Position numbers and translations under genes: made by a program. From contig NZAX01000064.1 in the NCBI GenBank assembly GCA_002687665.1, positions 13,901 to 22,164 of the forward strand: a DNA stretch of 8,264 bases, given 5' to 3'. Within the stretch, counting starts at the first letter, position 1. Each line of letters opens with the position of its first letter. The notes under the pieces were generated by a model, which saw only the letters and a program-made list of their open reading frames with translations, did not search any database and had not been told where the DNA came from. Source of the stretch: Flavobacteriaceae bacterium. Its GTDB lineage: Bacteria > Bacteroidota > Bacteroidia > Flavobacteriales > Flavobacteriaceae. Of this stretch, positions 1 through 5,720 are shown piece by piece.

Positions 1-428
1 GTGCTGCTCAAATCTTTACCTACATTAAAAACGCGTTTATCCAATTTAAACTCCATGGTGGATTTTTCACCGCTTACCTCCACCTCACTCAACATTTCAG
101 GCAGTTGGCTGAGGGCTATGGTCCCTATATCTATAAGCTGTCCTTTTGTTACAATGTTTTCCAGTCTCACAGATTCATAGCCTATAAAACTGATTTCAAC
201 ATAAATGTCCATGGAAGAACATGTCAATGTAAAAGATCCATCATCCAGTGTTGTTGTTCCAGTAAGGGGTTGTAGGGTAACCTTCTCCCCGACCAAAATA
301 GTAGCATATGGAATGGGCTGATTTGTGGCCTGGTCAATAACAGAGCCTGATATTTCAAAGCCGCTGTGTTGCGCTTGAAGAAGGACAAAACAAATAGTAA
401 AACAAAATGCTAGAAACGTTTTTTTCAA
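1..428 (-). CDS. TonB-dependent outer-membrane receptor, N-terminal part (truncated by window edge)
   Basis: The first 142 codons of an outer-membrane protein; the remainder lies beyond position 1. Residues 1-20 form a signal peptide (KK, then the hydrophobic run TFLAFCFTICFVLLQA, cut near QAQ). Residues 23-105 fit a carboxypeptidase-regulatory-like beta-sandwich (GSVIDQATNQPIPYATI, then DDGSFTL and ISFIGYE). Residues 114-142 (EVEVSGEKSTMEFKLDKRVF and then NVGKDLSS) match the plug entry of the Bacteroidota outer-membrane beta-barrel/TonB receptor family. Such receptors import large ligands such as glycans or metal complexes using TonB energy; the substrate cannot be told from this part. No ATG fits the signal peptide. 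The frame is closed by TGA just upstream, so TTG at 428-426 is the best start. It is divergent from the persulfide dioxygenase gene. The family call is fairly sure, the start a little less so. Confidence 0.85.
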   Translation of the reverse strand, partial: MKKTFLAFCFTICFVLLQAQHSGFEISGSVIDQATNQPIPYATILVGEKVTLQPLTGTTTLDDGSFTLTCSSMDIYVEISFIGYESVRLENIVTKGQLIDIGTIALSQLPEMLSEVEVSGEKSTMEFKLDKRVFNVGKDLSS

Positions 429-474
429 TATTCAAGTAATTTAAGCCTTAAGATTCTTTTTTAAGCATTTTAAA

Positions 475-482
475 CAAAAGTA
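475..482 (-). promoter_or_regulatory. candidate -7 box (TACTTTTG) for the TonB receptor gene
   Basis: Read on the minus strand this is TACTTTTG, a full match to the Bacteroidota -7 consensus TAnnTTTG. It would place transcription initiation near 468, giving a leader of about 40 nt before the TTG start. No convincing TTG is seen at the -33 distance; the region there is only AT-rich (TTTTTAAATG), so the call is tentative. Confidence 0.4.
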
Positions 483-532
483 TAAGGATTACATTTAAAA
501 ATACTGTTTTTTAACCCCAGAAAAATTGTAAC

Positions 533-557
533 TTTCATTAATCTTGATCAAATGAAA
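533..557. repeat. inverted repeat TTTCATT-N11-AATGAAA, possible operator
   Basis: TTTCATT (533-539) and AATGAAA (551-557) are perfect 7-bp inverted arms around an 11-bp centre that contains TTGATCA. The same heptamer TTGATCA recurs at 671-677, within the imperfect palindrome TTGATG-N5-CATTAA (665-681) just before the dioxygenase start. The position over the candidate -33 site suggests an operator, but the region is AT-rich and such arms can arise by chance. Confidence 0.3.
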
Positions 558-573
558 TCGATAATGATTTTTG
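544..573 (+). promoter_or_regulatory. candidate promoter for the persulfide dioxygenase-sulfatase unit
   Basis: TTG at 544-546 and GATTTTTG at 566-573 are separated by 19 bp. This fits the flavobacterial pattern TTG-N(17-23)-TAnnTTTG with one mismatch (G for the first T). The implied leader to the ATG at 699 is about 120 nt. The -33 element lies inside the inverted repeat at 533-557, which would suit control by a dimeric regulator. The match is imperfect and unproven. Confidence 0.4.
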
Positions 574-698
574 TGTGCTAAAATCAACTTTTTGGTTACA
601 TTTAAGATAATGAACTCATCCTTAAGACTTAAATAGTCAGAACCTTAAGTGAGGTTAAAAAGGATTGATGTTGATCATTAAAGTATAAAAAACAAAAA

Positions 699-2093
699 AT
701 GAAAGTTGAGCAAATTTATACTGGATGTTTAGCGCAAGGTGCTTATTACATTGAAAGCAATGGAGAAGTAGCCATCATTGACCCACTGCGCGAAGTTGCT
801 CCATACTTGGATAGAGCCAAAAAAAATCAGGCTAAAATCAAGTATATTTTAGAAACCCATTTTCATGCTGACTTTGTAAGTGGGCACCTTAACCTATCAA
901 AAGAAACTGGTGCCCCCATTATATACGGTCCCTATGCCAACCCCAATTTTGAAACCATTATTGCTGAAGATGGACAATCCTTCCCGCTAGGCGAGGGTAC
1001 GATCATCGCTCTACATACTCCAGGACACACCATGGAAAGTACCACCTATTTGCTAAGAGATAAGAACGGGAAAGATGTGGCTATTTTTAGTGGAGATACC
1101 CTGTTCTTAGGAGACGTTGGGAGACCAGATCTCGCCCAAAAAGCAGAGAATGTGACTCAAGATGAATTGGCTGGTCTTCTTTTCGATAGTCTTAGAAGTA
1201 AAATAATGCCTTTATCGGACGACGTTACAGTATATCCTGCCCATGGAGCTGGCTCAGCCTGTGGTAAAAACATGATGAAAGAAACGGTAGATACCCTAGG
1301 TAATCAAAAAAAGGTCAACTATGCCTTGAGAGAAAACATGACACGTGAAGAATTTATTAAAGAAGTTACAGATGGACTTGCCCCCCCTCCAAAATATTTC
1401 CCCTTAAACGTAAAAATGAATAAATCAGGGTATGATAGCATTGACAGAGTTTTGAGTCGTGGACTAAACCCTTTAGGTCCAGATTCCTTTGAAGCTATTG
1501 CTAAAGAAACAGCGGCCCTGATACTGGATGTTAGACATCAAGATGAATTTGTAAAAGGGTATGTTCCTCAATCTGTATTTATAGGTTTAGATGGTGGATT
1601 TGCACCATGGGTGGGTACGTTGATTGGAGATGTAAATCAACCCCTACTAATAATAGCTCCGGAGGAGAGAGAAGAAGAAACCATAACCAGATTATCACGA
1701 GTCGGATTTGATCAAACCCTTGGTTACTTAGATGGAGGGTTCAATTCATGGAAAAAATCCGGAAAAGAATACGATATGATCACACAGGTCAATGCAGAAA
1801 ATCTAGAAAAATTAGCAAAAGAAGAGAATATGTTGGTGTTTGATGTTCGTAAAGAAAATGAATTCATTTCGGGCCATATGGCAACTGCTCAAAACACCCC
1901 ATTAGATTGCCTAGACGACTACCTTGGTCACTACCCGAAAAACCATTCCTTTTATGTTCATTGTGCCGGGGGCTATCGCAGTGTTATCGCTGCCTCTATC
2001 CTAAAAAAAAGAGGGATTATCAATCTGATTGATATTAAAGGTGGTTTTAAAGCAATAAGAGAAACACATATAAAATTAAAGGACTGCACATAA
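699..2093 (+). CDS. CstB-like persulfide dioxygenase with two rhodanese domains
   Basis: A 464-aa cytoplasmic enzyme with the CstB architecture: metallo-beta-lactamase-fold persulfide dioxygenase followed by two rhodanese domains. Residues 1-230 hold THFHADFVSGH (H54, H56, D58), TPGH (H110), SGDTLF (D133) and YPAHGAGSACGK (H182, C188). By analogy with ETHE1, H54, H110 and D133 should bind the catalytic Fe(II). C188 sits where CstB has its second reactive cysteine. Rhodanese 1 (about 262-356) has APEE where the active-site loop should be, so it is inactive in type. Rhodanese 2 (about 366-456) keeps the loop HCAGGYRS with C422. The family oxidises low-molecular-weight persulfides to sulfite and, in CstB, on to thiosulfate, which detoxifies sulfide-derived sulfane sulfur. 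ATG at 699 follows an A-rich leader and the next residues fit the domain start. The sulfatase gene follows after 30 bp, so the two probably share a transcript. Confidence 0.9.
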   Translation: MKVEQIYTGCLAQGAYYIESNGEVAIIDPLREVAPYLDRAKKNQAKIKYILETHFHADFVSGHLNLSKETGAPIIYGPYANPNFETIIAEDGQSFPLGEGTIIALHTPGHTMESTTYLLRDKNGKDVAIFSGDTLFLGDVGRPDLAQKAENVTQDELAGLLFDSLRSKIMPLSDDVTVYPAHGAGSACGKNMMKETVDTLGNQKKVNYALRENMTREEFIKEVTDGLAPPPKYFPLNVKMNKSGYDSIDRVLSRGLNPLGPDSFEAIAKETAALILDVRHQDEFVKGYVPQSVFIGLDGGFAPWVGTLIGDVNQPLLIIAPEEREEETITRLSRVGFDQTLGYLDGGFNSWKKSGKEYDMITQVNAENLEKLAKEENMLVFDVRKENEFISGHMATAQNTPLDCLDDYLGHYPKNHSFYVHCAGGYRSVIAASILKKRGIINLIDIKGGFKAIRETHIKLKDCT

Positions 2094-2123
2094 ATATTAG
2101 GCATAAATTAAAACCTTCATCTT

Positions 2124-3563
2124 ATGAGAAATCTTATGCTTCTATTTGGTTTGATCTTATTGACTGGTTGTAAAAATACTGTGCCAAAAAAAGAAAAGAG
2201 CAGCCCTCCAAACATAATCTATATCATGGCCGATGATCTTGGCTATGGAGATTTAGGCATTTATGGTCAATCCCTTTTCGCCACCCCCAACCTAGATCGA
2301 TTGGCCAAAGGAGGTATGCGCTTTTTGCAACACTATTCTGGCTCAACCGTTTGCGCTCCTTCGAGGTCAGTCCTAATGACTGGCCAACATACCGGACATA
2401 CCTTTATTAGGGGTAACTCAGAGATGGGTTTTACACTAGAGAACGAAGGACAATATCCACTAGCCTCCGAAGAGCTTACTATCGCAGAGGTCCTAAAAGA
2501 AGCCGGATACCGAACTGGAGCTTTTGGTAAATGGGGATTGGGGTATCCCGGTTCAGAAGGGGACCCCAACTTTCAAGGGTTTGATCAGTTCTACGGTTAT
2601 AATTGTCAACGGGTGGCGCACAATTATTATCCAACCCATCTTTGGGACAATCAGAACAAAAAAAAATTAAAAGGAAATGATGGCGCTACAGCAGAAACCT
2701 ACGCTCCAAAATTGATTCATCAGAAAGCATTATCCTTTTTGGAAGAATATAAGGATACTCCATTTTTTATGTTTTACCCCTCTGTGATTCCTCATGCTGA
2801 GTTGATCGCTCCAAAAAGATATATGGAAAAATATAGAGCAAAATATTTACCCGAAAAAAAATATGCCCGGAAAAAAGGCGGATACACTGTAGGTGGTTAT
2901 AATTCTCAGCAGGAAAGTCATGCTGCATTTGCCGCAATGATAAATGTGCTTGATGATCAGGTAGGTGAAATCATTGATAAAGTCCATGAATTAGGGATAG
3001 CCGAAAACACTCTCATCATTTTTACCTCAGACAATGGACCTGGCAAGGAAGGAGGTGCGGATCCCGATTACTTTGACAGCAACGGTCCCCTTAAGGGCCA
3101 CAAAAGAGACCTTTATGAGGGAGGGATTCGCGTTCCGATGATTGCCTACTGGCCTTCAAAAATTAAACCCGGTTCCATAACCGATCACCCCTCTGCATTT
3201 TGGGACTTTTTTCCAACCGCAATTGAAATAGCCGAGATTAAAATGGATCTCGAGGGAATCGATGGAATCTCTTTTTTACCGACGCTTAAGGGTAAAAAAC
3301 AAAAAACACATCCCTACTTTTACTGGGAATTTTTAGAAAAAGGTGGCCGTCAAGCAGTCCTTGTGGATCAGTGGAAAGGCATACGTTTGAATATGACTAA
3401 GAATCCTGATGCTACTATTGAACTTTACCGACTAACAGATGATCTTGGAGAGGAAAATGACCTTGCGGAACATTATCCCGAGATGGTAAAAAAGATAGAC
3501 AGTCTAATGGATGAGGCCCATGAATACTCTGAAGTATTTTCTTTTGAACATGAGAAAAATTGA
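2124..3563 (+). CDS. lipoprotein sulfatase of the formylglycine (S1) type
   Basis: A 479-aa arylsulfatase-type hydrolase of the alkaline-phosphatase fold that cleaves sulfate esters. The N-terminus is a lipoprotein signal (hydrophobic run, then LTGC with C16), so it should be membrane-anchored on the envelope. PNIIYIMADDLGYGD supplies the metal-binding D37 and D38. VCAPSRSVLMTG contains C77 in the CxPSR motif that is converted to formylglycine. FGKWGLG gives K136, VIPHAE gives H224, FTSDNGP gives D303 and N304, and PLKGHKRDLYEGGIRVP gives K324. The second lysine-side motif reads GKWGLG rather than the GKWHLG of arylsulfatase A, so the usual His is absent; this variant is familiar among bacterial sulfatases. 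The length is normal for the family. Sulfated algal or animal glycans are likely substrates, but the subfamily cannot be read by eye. No maturation enzyme is in the window. It sits 30 bp after the dioxygenase gene with no promoter box between them. Confidence 0.93.
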   Translation: MRNLMLLFGLILLTGCKNTVPKKEKSSPPNIIYIMADDLGYGDLGIYGQSLFATPNLDRLAKGGMRFLQHYSGSTVCAPSRSVLMTGQHTGHTFIRGNSEMGFTLENEGQYPLASEELTIAEVLKEAGYRTGAFGKWGLGYPGSEGDPNFQGFDQFYGYNCQRVAHNYYPTHLWDNQNKKKLKGNDGATAETYAPKLIHQKALSFLEEYKDTPFFMFYPSVIPHAELIAPKRYMEKYRAKYLPEKKYARKKGGYTVGGYNSQQESHAAFAAMINVLDDQVGEIIDKVHELGIAENTLIIFTSDNGPGKEGGADPDYFDSNGPLKGHKRDLYEGGIRVPMIAYWPSKIKPGSITDHPSAFWDFFPTAIEIAEIKMDLEGIDGISFLPTLKGKKQKTHPYFYWEFLEKGGRQAVLVDQWKGIRLNMTKNPDATIELYRLTDDLGEENDLAEHYPEMVKKIDSLMDEAHEYSEVFSFEHEKN

Positions 3564-3567
3564 GCTT

Positions 3568-4443
3568 TTAATCATTTTTTAAATTTTCAAATATTTCATC
3601 TCGGTAAGTGTTGGGTGTCATTTTAGTAATCTTTTTGAAGTTTCTATAAAAATTAGAAAAATTATTGAACCCACTTTCATAACAGATTGTTTTTATATCT
3701 GCATCTGTTTCAGAAAGGAGTTTAGTGGCGTGGTTGATCCGATATTCATTAAGGAAAGTAGTAAAGGTCTTGTTAGTAGAGTTTTTAAAAAATCTACAAA
3801 ACGACTGTGGTGTCATAAAAACCTGGTCAGATATGTCTTCCAATACAATTCTCTCCATAAAGTGATCCCTGATGTAGTTAAAAATTGTCTTGAGTCTTTT
3901 ATTCTCATTCGGACTACTTATAAATGCATAGCCCTCAGCATTAAGAATTTTTTTGCTTTTCTCTTTTGCCAGATCATAAAGAATTTTAATGAAAGTCAAA
4001 AATGAATCGATCCGAGACTCATATTGAAGCCCTTCCATTCTCAATCCAATGTCTTCTTTTATGGGGCCTTCAAATACAATCCCTTTTTTAGAAAGTTCCA
4101 ACAGCTGTTTGATTAACTTAAGTTCCTCCAAATTTTGAAAAGCCTTTTCAAATATCTCGGGCTTAAACTGTATAACAATTTCTTTTTGATTCTCCTCAAA
4201 TCCTTTGGTAAATCCTGTGTGCGGAAGATAAGAACCTATCAATATAAGATCACCAGATTGATAATTGGACAGGTGCGTTCCCACTTGTCTCTTACCTACC
4301 CCAAAGTTAATGTAAACTAGCTCAATCTCTGGATGGTAATGCCATTTAACTTTATTGGTATTAGGAGAAGATTTATCGAAATAGGCGTATTTATAGGAAT
4401 GGCCCGAATCAGGGGAAATACTCTCAAGATCTGGTTTATACAA
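3568..4443 (-). CDS. AraC-family transcriptional regulator with cupin sensor domain
   Basis: A 291-aa regulator. Residues about 15-90 form an AraC-type cupin: WHYHPEIELVYI (H35, H37), YQSGDLILIG and YLPHTGF (H75). Residues about 183-287 hold two helix-turn-helix units: the first has LEDISDQVFMTPQSFCRFFK and the second has the family signature from ICYESGFNNFSNFYRNFKK to TPNTYR. Cupin-AraC proteins of this form commonly sense sugars and control carbohydrate genes; the ligand is unknown here. The frame opens with TTG at 4443-4441. The first internal Met is at residue 136, after the cupin, and TAA closes the frame 14 codons upstream, so TTG is the only common start. It converges on the sulfatase with 4 bp between stop codons, and control of the dioxygenase-sulfatase unit is plausible but inferred. 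Confidence 0.9.
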   Translation of the reverse strand: MYKPDLESISPDSGHSYKYAYFDKSSPNTNKVKWHYHPEIELVYINFGVGKRQVGTHLSNYQSGDLILIGSYLPHTGFTKGFEENQKEIVIQFKPEIFEKAFQNLEELKLIKQLLELSKKGIVFEGPIKEDIGLRMEGLQYESRIDSFLTFIKILYDLAKEKSKKILNAEGYAFISSPNENKRLKTIFNYIRDHFMERIVLEDISDQVFMTPQSFCRFFKNSTNKTFTTFLNEYRINHATKLLSETDADIKTICYESGFNNFSNFYRNFKKITKMTPNTYRDEIFENLKND

Positions 4444-4473
4444 TTGTTTGTGTTTTATAAAATTTTTTATGAC

Positions 4474-4491
4474 TATAGTTGGTTAACTATA
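4474..4491. repeat. perfect inverted repeat TATAGTT-GGTT-AACTATA before araC, possible operator
   Basis: Arms TATAGTT (4474-4480) and AACTATA (4485-4491) are perfect 7-bp inverted repeats around GGTT. The same stretch also reads as a direct repeat of ACTATA (4472-4477 and 4486-4491, period 14). It lies 31-48 bp upstream of the TTG start, between that start and the candidate -7 box at 4496-4503. It could be an autoregulatory operator or a leader hairpin. Confidence 0.4.
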
Positions 4492-4495
4492 ATCG

Positions 4496-4503
4496 CAAAA
4501 ATA
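4496..4503 (-). promoter_or_regulatory. candidate -7 box (TATTTTTG) for the araC gene
   Basis: On the minus strand this reads TATTTTTG, a full match to TAnnTTTG. It predicts a start of transcription near 4490, at the edge of the inverted repeat 4474-4491, and a leader of about 47 nt. No clear -33 TTG is seen at 17-23 bp, only AT-rich sequence. Confidence 0.4.
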
Positions 4504-4547
4504 ATAAACTTTTTTGTTAATATTAAACACTTTTAATAGCCACTATT

Positions 4548-4643
4548 GTGAATCCTCCTATTAAAACTTTTGGTATTTTCTTAATTTTAATTATCCTATA
4601 CGGTAGTAAGGTAAAGGATATTATAAAATACCCTGCACTTTAG
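4548..4643 (+). CDS. doubtful 31-aa membrane microprotein frame
   Basis: GTG at 4548 opens a 31-codon frame ending in TAG at 4641-4643. The product would be VNPPIKTFG, then a hydrophobic run IFLILIILYG, then SKVKDIIKYPAL: one short membrane helix with a positive flank. Start, length and AT bias give little support, and no ribosome binding site is visible. Its overall plan (short helix followed by a Lys/Ile-rich tail) loosely resembles the better 30-aa frame at 5164-5256. It may be chance. Confidence 0.2.
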   Translation: MNPPIKTFGIFLILIILYGSKVKDIIKYPAL

Positions 4644-4806
4644 AAGAAGCTTTAGGGATAAACGGCAAGGTCTCAGAACACTACTAGATTTGGGGTTTTT
4701 AATTGTACTTTTTCCGACAAATTTGATCGTTTTATTCAAATCCTAATCATTTAACTTACCCGAGAATCTATCTAAATCTTTATATTTACTGAAACATAAT
4801 CGTAAA

Positions 4807-5163
4807 ATGAACACTACCGACAAGGGGTCAATTTTAATTGTATGCCTATTTTACGTTATTACATTTGCGTCTGGGTATTATATTCATAAGAATCAATTGC
4901 TTATTGAGAAAAATGATGTAAAAAGATTAATCCTGATAATCAATAGTAATGAGATTAATTCAGAAAAAAATAGCACCGTAGTCTATGAAGACATTGGTGA
5001 ATCTCAGCCTACCCAGAAGGTTTATACAGCTGGCTCTGTTGTAGCCGTTTCCTCAATTTATGAGCAAAAAGGGTATGAAATTGTTCATGTTTCAGAGTTC
5101 TTAAAAAAGAACCTGGGTAAGGAAGTAGTCGTTACCCGAATATGGTTTACCAAAAAAAATTGA
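4807..5163 (+). CDS. hypothetical membrane-anchored protein, 118 aa
   Basis: Not recognised. The N-terminus has one membrane segment (about residues 8-24, SILIVCLFYVITFASGY) that could be a signal anchor. A hydrophilic part follows (about 25-70, rich in Asn, Glu and Lys). The last 48 residues look like a small folded domain alternating strands and helix (VYTAGSVVAVSSIY, GYEIVHVSEFLKKN, EVVVTRIWF). With no lipobox or cleavage site the C-terminal part should stay tethered, probably on the outer face of the inner membrane. ATG at 4807 follows an A-rich stretch. Its stop TGA is followed at once by the ATG of a 30-codon membrane frame, which suggests coupled translation of the two. Confidence 0.65.
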   Translation: MNTTDKGSILIVCLFYVITFASGYYIHKNQLLIEKNDVKRLILIINSNEINSEKNSTVVYEDIGESQPTQKVYTAGSVVAVSSIYEQKGYEIVHVSEFLKKNLGKEVVVTRIWFTKKN

Positions 5164-5256
5164 ATGGGATACTTTTTGCGAAATATAATTGTGTATTCGG
5201 TAATCGCTTTTTTGGTGTTTTTAGTTTACAAGGCCATTAAAGACATGAAGAAATAA
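5164..5256 (+). CDS. 30-aa single-helix membrane microprotein
   Basis: ATG at 5164 touches the preceding TGA (sequence TGAATG), and the frame ends with TAA at 5254-5256. The 30-aa product begins MGYFLRN, has a 15-residue hydrophobic helix (IIVYSVIAFLVFLVY) and ends KAIKDMKK. This is the classical form of a bacterial small membrane protein: one helix, Arg at the N-side and a lysine-rich tail. The zero-gap junction argues for translational coupling to the 118-aa membrane protein and for interaction with it or the membrane. The function is unknown. It could be chance or the relic of a longer gene, but the helix and charge plan are cleaner than expected from random AT-rich DNA. Confidence 0.5.
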   Translation: MGYFLRNIIVYSVIAFLVFLVYKAIKDMKK

Positions 5257-5296
5257 GCTTCTTGCTTCCGAAAAATCCCAAAGGTTTAAAACTATC

Positions 5297-5304
5297 TATC
5301 TTTG
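5297..5304 (+). promoter_or_regulatory. candidate -7 box (TATCTTTG) for the DUF2452 gene
   Basis: TATCTTTG matches TAnnTTTG fully. Transcription would begin near 5310, leaving a leader of about 8 nt before the TTG start at 5318, so the message may be almost leaderless. The nearest upstream TTG (5262-5264) is 32 bp away, too far for a standard -33 element. Confidence 0.5.
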
Positions 5305-5317
5305 TAAAAAATTTGAA

Positions 5318-5719
5318 TTGAAAAAGAAAACACCCGATAGCATTGTTTGGGACGAGGAGCAAAGGGAGTATATTGCCCGTTTGCTTCCCTATGCTTCCAA
5401 AGCCAGCGGACCTATTATCAAAGTTCCCAATGTAGATGCCTTTAAACAAAAAGGGGTGAAAAAGGTGTCCAAACAGCTTCAAACAGAACTGGAAGAGCTG
5501 AAAGGCAAAATCCAAGATTTTGTGAAAACTGCGAGTAATACTCAAAAAGTTTACGCGGCAAAGTTTAAGTTTGAGCCACTAGTTGGTGAAACCTATTTTC
5601 TTTACAAGGGAGAAAAGGAGGATTATCTATCGCTGATTGCTCCGGATCAATGGAAGAAAAAATTCTTAGGGGCTTATCGACTTAGTTCTGAATATAAATG
5701 GGAAAATGTAGAATGGTAA
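5318..5719 (+). CDS. DUF2452 family protein
   Basis: A 133-aa cytoplasmic protein that I recognise by overall form as DUF2452: a start like (M)KKKTPDSIVWDE, ILPYAS-like LLPYASKASGPIIKVPNVD, a lysine/glutamate-rich middle helix (about 45-75), then KFKFEPLVGETYFLY, LSLIAPDQWKKKFLGAYRL and a final SEYKWENVEW. The biochemical function of the family is not known to me. There is no signal peptide, membrane segment or catalytic motif. The frame starts with TTG at 5318-5320; no ATG is available near the conserved N-terminus. A TATCTTTG box ends 13 bp before the start. It is convergent with the CAP-domain gene, with one base between the stop codons. Confidence 0.8.
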   Translation: MKKKTPDSIVWDEEQREYIARLLPYASKASGPIIKVPNVDAFKQKGVKKVSKQLQTELEELKGKIQDFVKTASNTQKVYAAKFKFEPLVGETYFLYKGEKEDYLSLIAPDQWKKKFLGAYRLSSEYKWENVEW

Positions 5720-5720
5720 G

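Larger units (their letters stand above)
4444..4806. other. 363-bp intergenic region
   Basis: A very AT-rich gap between two divergent genes. Its left part holds the araC leader, inverted repeat and candidate -7 box. The middle holds a doubtful 31-codon plus-strand frame (4548-4643). TAGATTTG at 4685-4692 matches TAnnTTTG on the plus strand but has no TTG at the right distance upstream. TATATTTA at 4781-4788 is a one-mismatch -7 box close to the ATG at 4807. No tRNA, terminator hairpin or transposon end is seen. Confidence 0.6.

Noticed and set aside
544..562. FNR/CRP-like site around TTGATCAAATGAAATCGAT
   Set aside because: The half-sites do not have the TTGAT-N4-ATCAA spacing of the family.
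552..581. Nine-codon frame MKSIMIFVC before the dioxygenase gene
   Set aside because: Too short, overlaps the candidate promoter, and no regulatory leader-peptide pattern (repeated codons plus attenuator) is present.
641..656. Small inverted repeat AACCT-TAAGTG-AGGTT
   Set aside because: Five-bp arms in AT-rich DNA with no following T-run; too weak to call an operator or terminator.
2333..2569. 78-codon open frame on the minus strand
   Set aside because: It lies wholly inside the sulfatase gene on the opposite strand, over its most conserved motifs, and has no recognisable product.
3730..4536. Plus-strand frames of 91, 61 and 67 codons
   Set aside because: They are antisense to the araC gene (the last runs into its upstream region), with composition explained by AT bias and no domain or start signal.
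5237..5545. 102-codon minus-strand frame
   Set aside because: It is antisense to the DUF2452 gene and its promoter; its Phe-rich product reflects Lys codons on the real strand.
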